From: Centropus unirufus
Taxonomy: Eukaryota > Chordata > Aves > Cuculiformes > Centropidae
Assembly (NCBI GenBank): GCA_013397695.1
Contig: VYZI01000003.1
Coordinates: 4,411,444-4,475,443 of the forward strand
DNA: 64,000 nucleotides
Direction of reading: 5' to 3'
Below the pieces are notes generated by a model. That model saw only the letters and a program-made list of their open reading frames with translations, searched no databases and was not told where the DNA came from. Position numbers and translations under genes: made by a program. Within the stretch, counting starts at the first letter, position 1. Every line of letters starts with the position of its first letter. Positions 13,581 to 27,094 of this stretch are shown here, one piece after another.

Positions 13581-16500
13581 CATGAATAATGTTGAAAATC
13601 AATAAATAATTAAATAAGTAATTTAGTAAAATTAAACTGAGTTCTCCTAAGACACCTCTTTTCATAACATTTTCTGATTTGTTTAGAGTACCAGCATGCT
13701 CATGACTCTACCAACAGAACTTATATATGAGCTTATATTTTTTACCTTTACTTTTATTAAGTGTAATTATACTTTTCCAACTCAGATTTTGTCTATGTAT
13801 TTGAACATCAACATACAACATCTTTAGCTGAATGACAGTTATATTCAGCATATTTTCAGTGTGTAACTAGAGAGAGTATTTGAATCAGAAATCCAATTAA
13901 CTGTAAATTAGAACCATGAATCAGCTGTTAATGTTACTGCTTAGATAAAAGGTGACATCTCATTATATTTTTGGCCCAACAAGGAGATTTCATAAGATGA
14001 TCAGTTTTAGTGACATTTATCTTCTTCTGACTGAAAATATAGCTCACACTTGAAAGGATTAGACCTCCATTCAGGGAAAGTGATTTATTTCATGCTTAGG
14101 GTGAACAGTGTTGTTTTCAGAGAAATAACTATCCATTATATACAAGTTGAAACGGCATTCAGGAAAACTGTAATGAAATGTGTGTCTCACTTTTCCTGTA
14201 AGACACAACTTCAGTTCCATGCATTTTGGTACTGTTGTTATTTTCCTTCATAAATGTTCTATCACCGTAGGACATAGCAGTATTTACTGTTTTCAGTTAA
14301 TATGAATTGGGTTTTGATACATGTATTGAATGAATGAATTAAACTGACCCTAACTTTTTCTTCATATTTTATGAAATAAGTTATTAAACTGGAAGGCCTC
14401 ACAAAATGACTCAAGACAGAGAGGCTGCTAGATGTGAGAGAAGTGAGAGAAGTAAGTGGGATAGGGTGGGACCATTACCTGGGATGATGAGCGGGTAATC
14501 ACCTCCCTGGGGGTGTATGACACAAGGAAGAGACCCAGTCTCTGAACCAACATCTTACAATGCTGTAAGAAATACCACAACTAGCTTACAAGTCTTTTGT
14601 AGGCTTGGTAGAGGAAGCTGGATCCCAGGGGTCATGTATTTTTATTCCATTACCCAAACTATCTCAATTAAAGCTAATTCATTTATCTGCATAATATAAA
14701 AATCGATAACTTTATTTCTGGGTATTTTTGCCTTTGTTTTGCCATGGTCTTGCTTTTTTAGGTACTCCTGCCTTTGCTTCACTGTTGCTTTTCAAAGGAT
14801 TAATGGAGTTAATAATCAAATTTATGGACTTTAGACTTACTTTTCTTAAAAAATATTTTGTCTGCTACCATGGGTAGCATCTGCCAACATCTTCCCTGAC
14901 TGGGAGAGCAAAGATTGCAAAAAGCTCACACAAACATGCAAAAGCCCAACGTAAAAGGAGGATGCATTAAAGGATTAACTCTTTGGCACGAATTTTTAAC
15001 ACTGATGAAAAATACAGTTGAGTAGTTATTCTTAGTCTCACATAAATTTATAAAGCTTATTTGGTGTCTCAAAGTTTGCACTAATCATAGCCATCAAAGA
15101 GATTTTGTATATCTTAGAAAATCTTTAAAAGTATTAACAAAACTTTTCCTATAATCATATTGTCTGTTAACATGAATAAACTATAGAGTGCTCATTCATG
15201 TTTTTTTTTACTCCTACCAGTCATCCTCTGCTGGATGTCCATGCTTAAACTGCATCTTTAAAATTAAGGTATTTTTTTAAACACATGTCTATGCTCACTA
15301 CTTCTCATTTTGTGATATTTTCAGTAATATTTGTTCCATTTAAAAAACAAATCTATTCTTGCTTTTAAAACCCTTTTCTATATAGCTATATAATAGTTAT
15401 AATAACATAGATATACTGTTATTTGTAACTGAATATATTCGTTAGGCTTCTTTATTGCTGTTTTTAAAATGGCACATGTGAATAGTAGACTTTTACCACT
15501 TGATCTTTTTCTCATTGCTTAGCTTTCTCTTAAAAATCATCTTAACTTCTTGACATAAACATTTTAAAGAACAACTGCTCTTAATATTTTTATTTTTCTA
15601 GAAAATTCTTTTCCATGCTCTGTTCATTCCGGCATTTCTGTACTTGGATCATGTCAATACCTTAATCTCTTTTAAACAGGACTGAAATTCTTCACTCTTA
15701 GTATGTTCAAACTAAGGAAAATGGAAGAAATTATGCAAATAATGGTTTCCAGTTTGGCATGGGTTAATTTTTAGGATAAAATATCTCATTTTTAGACTAT
15801 GATTTTTTTTACGCTTGTTTGAAAGAGCTTATATCAAGAAATGCTTTGGAAAATTACTTTATTAGATTTATTTTCTTCTCCTGTGTTTATGCTCTTGAAT
15901 CATGTATTCCTTTATAAAGAAAAGATGGAACTCAAAAGACGTATATGAGGAAATCAGAAATCATGTTAATATTTTTAAAACAACTTCAATATATACATTC
16001 TGATATAATATCTGAGCTTTTTCGTTCACTGGATAGTACAACATGCTTTTATAGAGTTTTGCAAACAAGACCTTGGAATGGTATGTGCTATTAAGACATA
16101 TTATTCATATGAGGTTGTTCAGAACTTTGTATGGCCCGACTTACGTAGTTCTTTCTAAAGACACAAAGTCCCTCAGAGTAGGAAAGTGCCCATGTGTTTT
16201 CAGTGTCAGTGAGAGAAATTCAACTTTTCTAGCTTAAAAATAATGTTTATAACCCTTGACCCCACTGACTTTCTCAGCTGAGTAAAAGATCTTTAATATT
16301 CATGAAATAATCTAAGTATGCTCGCAGAAAAAGAGAGCTTGACATGTCAAAGTATTTGCAGAAAAAACTTATAACATGAAAAAATGTGTAGAAATAATAT
16401 TGCTATTGAGCCATGCTTTGAAAATATTGTAGAAAAGACTGTACATTAATTAGAAAATACTGTACATTAATTATTGTGTCCATTCTATGAGACTGCTGGG

Positions 16501-17559
16501 AAATCTGTGGAAAATAGTATTTAAAATCAAGTGTCTAATGTAGATGACAGACTCCTCCCCCCCCCCCAGCCCTATAAAATAATTAATAAATAAAACCTAA
16601 TCAGTAATGAGGACAATCTGCAAATATGGAGATGACAGAATAGGATGCACATTTCGAAGTTATTCCCTTTTCACATCTGAATGTATATCAAACATTTTTT
16701 ATATTAAAAAAGTGTTATATGTTTTTGGTTTCTGATTGATCTTTTTTTGTTCTTTTCTTTTTATGTTGCTTTCTACTATCCTCCCCCTACGATCTGATAT
16801 TTTTTCTTGCTACAGTTCTGGACACTTGGACAACCAAGATTTTGTCACCAAATGTTTCTCTGTTATCTGTAAAGGCAAATGCTGATTGGAGAGAGTAACA
16901 AGGAATATTTTACTGTTCTCTGGTTAATCTGTAGACAAATGACCAAATCTCCTTGCTTTGCAAAACAAGTTGTAACTAGCTACTGAAAGCTATTGTCCTT
17001 TAGTTATGGGCCTCAGATGTATGTACAATATTCTTGAAATCCTTTTTGCTGATCCTTTTTTTTTTTTCCCTAGTTTCACCATTAACTTTTAGACCTACCA
17101 GACTAATATTTCTCACTGGTTTCAAAAATAAATTTTGGAATTTGATTACTTGTCACTTTCTTATATCAACAAATATATGAAAAAAAAGGAAAAACATAAA
17201 AGCAGTCACTAAATGAGATTAAAATTGAAGTTAAGTGAATCTGCATGTGCTCCTCAGTGGGAAAAAGCCTAGTATTTCTTTTTTTTTATGAGGATACTTA
17301 TCCTTTAGAACAGCTAGTAAAGAGATTTCTAACAGTAGATTCACCTTCCTTCCACTTTAAGGAACGGAGAACAAGACATATAAAACATGATGGTACAGTT
17401 GAGTTATCAAGACTGCCTGAATATTATAAATGGTAATTTCTCCTGTACTGTCTTTGTCATTCTCTCCCATGAGACCTTTCTGAGCACCGAGGGTGTGGGA
17501 ATATAACAGAAGATTGGCAAGGAACTAGTATAGATACACTCAAGTGACCTTGCAGCTGC
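13581..17559. other. AT-rich unique DNA, no gene seen
   Basis: No recognised gene. A modestly G+C-richer patch at about 14390-14640 has no identifiable family. The block also holds a 21-bp tandem duplication at 16430-16471 and an 11-base C run at 16557-16567. The small open frames are not supported as coding. Confidence 0.6.
16557..16567. repeat. Poly-C run of 11
   Basis: A run of eleven C bases in AT-rich DNA. The length should be treated with caution because homopolymers are error-prone in sequencing. Confidence 0.85.
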
Positions 17560-18100
17560 AATGTAGAAAAAGGCACGTGTGGTACTAATTGTTGTTCAGC
17601 CTTGTGTATTTAACAAGCAGAATTCTTACATTAAGATAACAAAGACCTGTGAAACCTGAGGCTTTATAAAGTGTTGAGATTCAAGTTTTGGAAGGAGAAA
17701 GATCAAAAGACTTGACTCTGCCCTGATAAGTAGGGCAAAAAGCAGCAGTTTTCACTCAGACTTTCATGCTACCAGCAAAGCCTCAGCTCTGTGGGGCCTG
17801 CGTTCTCCTGCCTGCGTTTTTGTCTCTTTTCAGGTAATGTTCAGAGCCTCCCTGGACTTTAAGCAAGGATCAAGCTTCACAGTACCTGTGTCTCTGGTTG
17901 CATTTCCTCTGCCAGGTGCTGATCCTGGAGTTGCCCTGGGTTATGAGTTAACAGGAACAAATTTATTCTTTCCATTTTATCTGTGAATTTATGGTTGTTC
18001 CTGTGCTATGCCTGCATTCTGTTACCACAGATGGGCATAGCACAGAGAAGATCTGCAGGTTACTAGGAATCTCTAGGTAACTAGGAAAAGCATGTCTAAT
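17560..18100 (+). mobile_element. Possible LTR-like element with TATA box and hairpin, family not recognised
   Basis: This block is richer in G+C than its surroundings. It has a clear TATAAA at 17665-17670, a pyrimidine-rich segment ending TTTTCAG near 17833, and a perfect 12-bp inverted repeat at 18001-18012 and 18034-18045. A core promoter followed by a structured segment in intergenic bird DNA suggests an ERV LTR, but I cannot match it to a family or place TG and CA ends. It could equally be a unique regulatory or noncoding-RNA region. Confidence 0.3.
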
Positions 18101-21100
18101 TCTGAGCAGAAATAAAATCTCTTGGAAGTCACAAACATGGAAATTTTAAAGAGAAGGGTGTCTGAAACTACATAAGATTGCAGAATAGACTGAAATTGGA
18201 AAACGTGATCAAAGCATGCCATAGAAAACAGTAACCAAAGCAGTAATGAATAATGAAATGATAATCACATCCTAAACAATGAAAAACAACTAGATATGAC
18301 CTGGTAATTTCAATTTATGGACTGTGTAGAAAAAAAAACAAACAACAACAAACCTAGACAGTGTTGATATCGATTATCACTGAATATCAATAGACACACA
18401 TTTATGGAAGAGGACATTTATACAGAGTAGAAATAAATATTTTTCTTTAAAAAGATTATTATGCCAAGGATGAAAATGTCTCAATGGCAGGGAACTGCAA
18501 AAACAATTGTTAAAGGAACACATTAAACGCATTAAAATAGTTTGTTATAATTCAGACGAATTATTATGCTTTCTGAACTCATTCGGTTATTGTCCTTTAT
18601 TTTCTCTTACTCAGATTAAGCAAGTTCTTTATGACAGAAGGATGCTTTAGTTTGTTTCTTTGCTTAATAAAAAGAGTTAAATGTGTCCTCACTGTTTTCA
18701 AGCATAGATCTAAATCCTGTAACTCACATGATGTATTGAATAACAAGGGCACTTTTATTGTTAGTTTTTAACTAAAAGAAAGAAAGATGGATTTTCACAA
18801 TGTAAAAGGATACCTGCTGTAATAAAACTGATTCTTTTTTAGAGCAAAAGAATAGAAAAAGTGAAAAATATGATCTGTTTTGAATAACACCTCTATGGCA
18901 ATGCTATATAATTACTTTCCAACTCTTCCATCAGCAGTGAAGCTTAAAAACATCGATCAAAGATAATAACTAACACATAATGCTCAGGCTATAACACATT
19001 GTTGCAACTCCCTACCCTCATAATAATTGTAGAATGAGCCAGCATAAAGTTGACTATTTTTTCCTAAATGTTTTTACAATCCAGACAAATGGGATTAAAG
19101 AGTCTGACAGGAATGAGCCACAGGGGAACTTCAGTGTCAATAGATTTATCATGGGCACTTGCCTGAAATGGATAAAAATACTAAGAACATTCTACATTTC
19201 TGCGCAACACAAAAGCATTACTCACTGTCAAACCCCTGCTCCACAGGTAAGACATGTAAAGCCTCAAGTGGCAAATCACAAACTGAACTATTTGAAAGCA
19301 AACATACTAATTGATGACTTAATGTGCTTATTAGCTTTCCTGCTGTGATTTAATGTGATTTGTCATTAACAAAGTTAAATTTGAATGGAGCTATTGAGTA
19401 GAAGTTTGTTAAGATTTTCTAAAATTTTTGTGAAAATGCTGATTCATTGGAACCTAAATTATCTTGGGAATGTGTGATGTAATTAATGAATGCTGCATAT
19501 GGAAACAAATAAGAGAATTATATTTAATGAGTAAAAGTAATGTGTTTCATATGGGTTGGTATTTAACATTGGTCAATATGACTTTACTCTTTAACTAAAA
19601 GCACTAAATCTCAACAAATCAAAATTAAAATAAAAACTGAGCTAAAATATTTGGACAATGGTAAGTGATTCTTTGGGAGGTGATAAGTTGGAAAATGTTA
19701 AACAATATTTAACATAATTCATGAAACACAATTTTAGTTCTGGTTATTTAAACTTCAAATAATTTATAATTCATTTACATGTCCGATTAATTTCTTTTAA
19801 ACCTGTGAATTGATTTTTTTTCCTTCCCGTTCAATTACAAACAGCTAATAATAATGCAGTATGCTATTAAGAGATTCTCATTATAGTTCTGGGGAATGCT
19901 ATTAATTCAATTTGTAAATATAATGTAGATATATGACTTGGAAGAAATTCAAATTCTGAGTCAATGAATTATAGAATACACCATAGACATTATTTTTAAA
20001 AGCATCTAAAATATACAGTAGTATAACAGCTCTTGATTTTTTTTTTCTTTATTTGTAAAGCAGTGCATTTTTGGGCAGCAAAAAAAGCATTAATACCCCT
20101 CAAAGACTGTCTTTCAGCATAAACAGAATTCAGAAAAATATTGAAATGTTTTTAAGAACATAAATTTCAAGCAAGTTAAATAGAACCTAAGTTATAATGA
20201 AGAAAATAAGATTCACACTGAACCCCATAAAAATAGCTAGTCAGAGAAGACCACCCTCTTCCATATACTATGACATATATCTTACTAATTCTATTTGCAT
20301 GTAATAGTGTTCATGAAGAGACAAAATTTGCTGGATACTCTTTTTCTAAAAAGATTACAGGAGTTAAATTATTTGAGTATACATATAAGCTTTAAATTTC
20401 TTTGCAATGTGATTTTCTTGAAATATTTTTTTTCCAAAAAGTACTGAGAGAATTCTGGTACTACCTTTCCTAAATTAAAGAATGAGCAATACCTTCTCTT
20501 TTTCTTAAATTAATATTTTTCCTGAAAGCTGGAATTTATTGTGATTATTTTGTATATAATGTGAAAGATTAATATAGTACTTTTTTCTCAGTGCTAAAAG
20601 GACAAAAGATGTTTGCTTCTGAAGTGCTAGGTCAAGACAACTCATTGTTGCATAGCGTCCTACAAATGTGTTCTGGAGACTTTTACTTTCAGTTCACATT
20701 CGCATCAGTTCAAACAATAAAATGGTTATGAAAGGAGTCAGTTAGGTTCATTGTGCATAGATATTTCTTCCATAAAAAAATAGTTCACAATATTACTTAT
20801 ATTGCTAAATAAAAGGGCAAGGAATCATTGACCATTTCTTCTGAACTCATATTTAGAGATGGCCCCTTGCATTAGGTTGATGCACATTGCCAAAGGGATA
20901 CAGAGAACTTTCTTTGCTACACACTCCTCTGCATCAGGTCCAGCAAATAAAAAAGCTAGGAATTACAAGTCTGATATTTTTCAGAAATAATTACGCTATG
21001 TTAGATATAGTGTTATGTGATGTGTCAGTGCTTTACCCTATTGTTCTGCTAATCCAAATCACTTGAAATTGGCCTTGCTCAGAAAACAATGATTTATATA

Positions 21101-21407
21101 AAGTGGAATTCTTAGTTTTCAAGGTTTTTCTAGATTGTTTGACTGGCATCTACTATTCTTAATCTTTGAATTGGACTTCAGGATGCAAAATATATTGTTA
21201 AATTCCTAAGTTTTAAATAAACTATGACTTTGTTGTTCCATTGTTGGAAAATGACTTTTTTCTTGTTTCAGCTTTCAGTAACAAAATTGTTTAAACTATT
21301 AAATAAATAGATTTTCAGAATGTGCAGGTTAATTATGTTTCTTTACTTTTTGTGGCATGATGGGATGACTAAGCATCCACTTACAGCTTGGTCAGTTCCT
21401 AAGGAGT
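18101..21407. other. AT-rich unique DNA, no gene seen
   Basis: No transposon signature. A 104-codon open frame at 19034-19348 shows no motif and is not called. The lack of repeats would suit old or conserved noncoding DNA, but conservation cannot be judged from one sequence. Confidence 0.55.
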
Positions 21408-22114
21408 TGAAGTGAAAGGGCCTGATTGATAGACCTAAAATGATATGTGTGACCTGTGGATGATTCATATGCCATTGCTACATGCACTGTTCAGTCTGTA
21501 ACTTTCCATTCTCAGTAGAGTTGGGATGTACTCTAATGAATAAGAGTGGGAAAAAGTGTTTCATTAGCAGTAGAACTGTCCTGTGGGAAAGAAAGAGGAC
21601 CTGGATGGGAATGTTGTGTCTTCACAGCACCATAGCTTAAAGATAAGGAATATACAGCTGCTTCCTCCTCTCCTCCTCTGGGACCTTGGTCATGTTCTGG
21701 AGGAAACAATGGAGGGGGGCAGTGGGCAGCTATAGTCTGACTCTGCTTTTTGGAATGATGTAATTTGTGTTTTTTGATTGTATAAAGACGAAGCCCCTCA
21801 CAGCAAGAGGAAAGACCTCACTCATGGGAAAAAGTACGGCATGGCCCACCAGTTGTCTCCTGTGGATCCTCGCTGTGGAAAAGAAAGGGATCTCCCTCTA
21901 ATGACTGCAGATCTGAAGGATGTTTGGGCAATTGTTGATGTATTCTTCTTTATCGCTGTACTTATTCTTTTAAGGTAATGATTAGACACATTGCCTTTTA
22001 CAAGCTGTTGCAGTTAACTTGTGATTGATCACTACTAATCACTTGTTTCTTTTCTTGCTGTATAATTTAAGAAAAGCTTGATTTCACAGAGCCTGGGTCC
22101 TTTTGTTGATTTCA
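21408..22114 (+). mobile_element. LTR-like dispersed repeat, copy A
   Basis: This segment aligns by eye with 32226-33025 along its whole length, while the flanks do not match, so it is a dispersed repeat. Shared landmarks in order are TGAAGTGA followed by AGGGCCT at the 5' edge, GCACTGTTCAGTCTGTAAC against its counterpart, a TATAAAG box here at 21781-21787, and the identical word ACTACTAATCACT at 22031-22043. It ends near GATTTCA at 22114. A TG start, CA end, about 700 bp length and a central TATA box fit a retroviral LTR, probably an avian ERV. The 66-codon open frame after the TATA box is not conserved in the other copy. No target-site duplication is visible. Confidence 0.6.
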
Positions 22115-22463
22115 CCAAGAGCCCTTGAGTATTTTACAGATTTAAGGATTTTATTATGCTTTGATTTGCAGCTTTTGGGAAGTAGGAGCCTTTGATTTTG
22201 GGTTTTGTTAGTGATTCTTTTTGCTTGGAGCCTTCTCCATGGTAAAACAGGAGTTTACACTTCTGTACAAGATTTGGGGAAAATTAATACTTCAACCTTC
22301 TATGACCCAGCTACCCCAAACCTGGAAACGCTGACACCAAATATATTCTGATTAAATCTAGCTCTTCTTGGTATAAAGTACCCTGTTTATGTTGAATATA
22401 CATGGCTACTTTTTTTCTCTAACCACATTCAGTATATCGAACTCTGGAAGACTGAAGAAATCA
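22115..22463. other. Short unique spacer between LTR copy A and a CR1
   Basis: No primer binding site follows the LTR-like copy at 22115 and no retroviral coding is seen, which argues for a solo LTR. Nothing else was recognised here. Confidence 0.5.
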
Positions 22464-23720
22464 GGTGATCAGGCCCAGTCAACATGGGCTCATGAAAATC
22501 AGGTCCTGCTAAACAAACCTGATCACCTTCTATCACAACATGACTCTTATTGCATGAGTAAAAGGCTGCGGATGTAGTCAACCTGGACTTCAGTAAAGTG
22601 TTTGACACAGTTTTTCACAGCATTCTGCTCAAGAAACTGGCTGCCATTGGCCTGGACAGGGAGACCCTCTCCTAGGTGGAAAACTGGCTGGGTTGTCAGG
22701 CCCAAAAAGTTGTGGTAAATGGAGCTAAATCTAGATGGAGGTCAGTCACAAGTGGTGTTCCCCAGGTCTCAGTGTTGGGTCCAGTCCTGCTCAATATCTT
22801 TATCAATGATCTGGTGGAAGGAATTGAAGGTACCCTTGAACAAGATCGCAGACTACACTAATAAGGAGGGAAGTGTTGATTTTCTTGAGGGTATGGAGGC
22901 TCTTCAAAAGGATCTAAACAGGCTGAACCAATGGCCTGAGGCTAATCGCATGAGGTTTAACAAGGCCAAATGCCAGGTCCTGCACTTAGGACATAACAAC
23001 CCTGTGTAGTGCTACAGGCTTGGGGAAGAGTGGCTGGAAATCTGCCTAGTGTAGAAGGACCTGGGGTTGTTATTTGGCAGCTGGCTGAACATGGGCCAGG
23101 AGTGTGCCCAGGTGGCCAAGAAGGCCAACGGCATTTTGGGGTGTATCAGGAACCACGTGGCCAGCAGGGAGGTGATTCTACCCCTGTACTTGGCACTGAT
23201 GAGGCTGCACCATGAATACTTTGTTCAGTTTCTGGACCCTTCACTACAAGGATGTTGAGATTCTGGAGCACGTCCAGAGAAGGACAATGAAGCTGGTGAA
23301 GGGAGTGGAGGTCAAGTCTTACGAGAAGTGGCTGAGGGAACCGGAGGTGTTTAGCCTGGACAAGAGGAGGCTGTGGAGAGATCTTACCTCTGCCTACAAC
23401 TACCCGAACAGAAGCTGTGGAGCTTGTAGGCCAGGTGGGTGCTGGTCTCTTGTCCCAAGTGACAGGCAATAAGATGAGAGGAAATGGCCTCAAACTGTGC
23501 CAGGGGAAGGTGAGGTTGGACATTAGGAAAAATATTTTACCAAGACGGTCTTCAAGTGCTGGCAGAGGCTGCCCAGAGAGGTGGTGGAATCACCATCCCT
23601 GGATGTATTTACGAGATAGGTAGATGAAGTGCCTAAGGACATGGTTTAGTGGTAGACAGGTATGATTGGACTAGTGATCTTGGAGGTCTCTTCCAACCTA
23701 GCAATTCTATGATTCTATGA
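22464..23720 (+). mobile_element. CR1 LINE, 5'-truncated, reverse transcriptase catalytic box mutated
   Basis: This copy has the same layout as the CR1 at 3656 and belongs to a closely related subfamily: both begin at a GATCAGGCCCAGTC segment. The reverse transcriptase core is readable as VNGAKSRWRSVTSGVPQ, then LGPVLLNIFINDL (frame starting 22676). The expected FADD catalytic box reads IADY near 22845-22856, so the second aspartate is lost. MRFNKAKCQVLHLGHNN follows (22950-23001), and the tail ends in ATTCTATGATTCTATGA at 23704-23720. Stops and several frameshifts, including an in-frame TAG near 22673, show it is dead. The 125-codon frame on the opposite strand (23146-23523) is a shadow. Confidence 0.93.
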
Positions 23721-26677
23721 AATCTCTCAAGAGCCTGATCTCAGGCAAGGATCTTGGCATTTATGTTCTGTTTCCTCCTCTTTCAGTCACGCAACGAATG
23801 CAGTCAAGAATACAAGTTTAATAAATATGACATTTACTCATAGGTGATTTTCTTGGAGGCAAATGGTTTTCTATGCCATAGGAGGGAAAAGTCCAAAGGT
23901 TCATCTAAAAATCATGTACAATCTAAGGCAACTCCACAAACATAGAGGATATGTAGGATATGAAACAGTAGAAAAAGAGAATGTTCCAAAAAGTGTATTG
24001 TTATATTCATGACACATATTTTCACTTCTCTTCATTTGTCTGTTTTCCTAAACAAATATAGCTAATGTTTCACTTCAGCTTCCAGGCTGAATCACATTGA
24101 CAAAGAGCAGAAGGCTGCTGCCCTTACTCTGGTCATCCACCAAGATCTCTCAAAGTATTAGCACTATTTAGTTAGGGGCATTTGTCATTTGTCATAGCAT
24201 TTGTCATGTCCTATTATATCTCAAAGTACAGCAGAGATGGATAGCATGTTGTTCTCCTTGTAAAAGAAGCTAACTTGAATAACTGTCTGAATCATGGAAT
24301 TCTTTTGCCCTAATTGGTAGCTTTCAGGGTCTTAAGAAAATTGCTTAAGTTTACAAGAAATGTAGCTTCCCTGACCAAAGAACGAAACAGGATGTGAAAT
24401 GCTTTTAAAGCCATTTATAGACATTGTACTTGCTATCTGCAGATGGGCTTCTATTTCAGAAATATTAATGAAGTTAGAAGTTTGTATCACCATTGTCATT
24501 ATATTTACTGAGCTGAGCACAAATGACCTGCAAGATTTCCTTGGTCTTAGTCATACTTCCTAGTAGGAGTGAAATAAATCTAATGGAATAACCATAAATA
24601 TCCATACACCTTGAGAAACTGCAATCAAAAGCACAACTATATTGAGTAATATTAGACATATGTATATGTGATTGAGTTGCACATCTTTCTGCAGAATGAA
24701 TGGACTGCATTTGATATGTTGTTTATATCACAATTTAGTGGTAACTTGGTTTCCCAAAAGAAACCAGGAGAGTACAAAATACTAGATAAACACCGATAAC
24801 ACTTATAGTTACAGCTGGATGGAGCTGTTTACTATTTAACAAGAAGAGTCAAATAAATCTAAGATTTTGATGGGAATATATTGATTTTAATAATTCTTGC
24901 TATTGGGAGATGTGTCATGGATTCAGCAGAGAATCTTTGATCAGAGCAGAAAGCATCTGGGTAAATTTTGTGCTAAGTATACTTTCTTGATTTTGCCCAA
25001 AGTAACCTATATTTAATATGTTCAACAAGAAAATTACTTATATGAGGCAAAGCACATCCAGCAGAAAGAAATTCAATCTGGAAAGTTGCATTAGTGCAGT
25101 CATAAAGGTATTTTGTTTGGAGAATGGAGAAACAGTGAACAATGCTTAACTTTTTCATGTTTAAGTAAGTACCACAAATACTAAAATGTGCCTGTTTATT
25201 ACTTCATGATAGTTACTTTTTTCTCTTGTCTTTCATTAAAGGAATGAAAAAGATTTTAGGTTGTCTTGTTTCTTTCCTGATTTGATGTAGGAAATAGTTT
25301 TACTTTATGAAAAAATATAGGTTTGCTCTATTACAGTGATCACAGATCAGAGTATATTGACTTCCCAATCAGTGGGAGTCAGTTGGTTTTACAATAATAT
25401 GAAGAAATGGAAAGAAAAATTATGTGGAGACAATGGTAAGAATAAGAACTTAAAGATTTATACTTGGTTAAGGAGAAGTATTACAGGAGATAAACTTAGA
25501 AGTTGAGGGCTAAAATAACTTAAGGAGAATTACACCACACTGGGGATGGCCAGCTGCTACTCTAATTGCCTTGAAATAAATTAGAATTGTGTAGAGTTGG
25601 TTAAAAGCCAAATAAACACTATTTTTCATGTCAATTCCCATGTATCTAAGTGACAAGTCATAATTATGATTTCGTGAGCACAGAGTACTTTCCATAACTA
25701 AACTTGTTTTCCTGTTGAATTGCTTCAAAGGGCTGAAGTAGAACTATAGATAACTTTTCTCACTATTCTTCCATCTAAGGACCAATATAAAAAGAAAAGT
25801 ATCAGTGAGTTATTACCAGGTATCAAAGAGGCCTTGTTCTCACAGTATTTCCTGTCATATTCACTACCACAAATGGCGATCTGAATTTTGGAAAATCCCT
25901 CTTACTACTTTGTGAAGATTTCACTAGCTACAGAAGCGTTTTCTAGTAATCTATATCCCTTAAATTACAGTCTCATGTTTAATTACCTTCTTTATAGAAT
26001 TCAGGATTTATCTAAGAGAACAATAAAATAGAAAGTTAACTCAAATCCCATTTATTCTTGGAAAAACATCCCTATAAATGTTACCCATTCAGAGCCATTG
26101 TTATTATCACCTGTTACTTTTCAAATTAAACATAATCAATTATTATCGGAAAATCAAAGATTTTTTTTGTAAGCATCAACCTTGCAAAATGCAAATGTGC
26201 AAATAACATAAATAGGAAGAGTAATCTAGCTGACACTTTGATTCCATGGAATGAAAAGTAATTAATAGAAACAGCAATGGCTCAAAATATTTGTGCTTAT
26301 TTTTTCTTGAATTGAACCTCATAACATCATTTAGACTGAAGTGAGTAATGGGTTGATCACTATACTAATAGATCATAAAAGGAGATAAGACAGGTAAATT
26401 TGAGAGCAGATATTCCCCTTCATTTTATTTGGAAAATTGTGAGGAGAAGAGGAAGCCTCTTAAAATTAGCTTAATTTGATTTGAAATGCTTTATCTTTTT
26501 AAAACTTTTAAATATGCTTTAATTTCAGTTTTGGGAATTTCAATTCATCAGACAAATTCAGTTCAGATATCTTTGGCAATGAAGACTAAATTAAGATGGC
26601 TAAACAACTACCTGTCAGCAGGGAGTCAGGCTAAGTATTCTAAAGACAAAATGGTTTCCTAATGGAGAACATAGTGG
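23721..26677. other. AT-rich unique DNA, no gene seen
   Basis: No recognised repeats or exons. The short word GCATTTGTCAT is repeated at about 24178-24205. Open frames on the minus strand (24332-24710, 24973-25158, 25510-25728) are random-looking. Confidence 0.6.
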
Positions 26678-27094
26678 ACTGGAGAACAAGTCTTATGAGG
26701 TGCGGCTGAGGGAACTAGGGTTGTTTAGCCTAGAGAAGAGGAGGATGAGAAGAAACCTTATCAATCTCTATGAATACCTAAAAGGAGGCTGTAGCAAGGT
26801 GGGTGTTGGTTTCTTCTCCCAAGTGAGAGGTGGTCAGAGGAGAGGGAATGGCCTCATGTTGAGGCAGGGGAGTTTCAGATTGGACATTAGGAAAAAGTTC
26901 TTCACCAAAAGAGTTATCAAGCACTGGAAACCTGCCCAGGATGCCCAGGGAGATGGTTGAGACATCATCCCTAGTGGTATTTAAAAGATAGGTAGATGAA
27001 GGGCTTAGGGAAATGGTTTAGTAGTGGACAGGTATGGTTAGGCTTGAAGATCTCAAAGGTCTTTTCCAACCAAATAATTCTATGATTCTGTGAT
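26678..27094 (+). mobile_element. CR1 LINE 3' fragment
   Basis: An open frame of 86 codons (26700-26960) reads RLRELGLFSLEKRRMRRNL, then RGNGLMLRQGSFRLDIRKKF and RVIKHW, which is the C-terminal end of CR1 ORF2. The frame breaks just after the HW motif. The element ends ATTCTATGATTCTGTGATT at 27077-27095. Its 5' truncation point is near 26678, where CR1 similarity starts with CTGGAGAACAAGTC. Confidence 0.92.

Noticed and set aside
23146..23523. 125-codon minus-strand frame
   Set aside because: It is a shadow of the plus-strand CR1 copy at 22464-23720.
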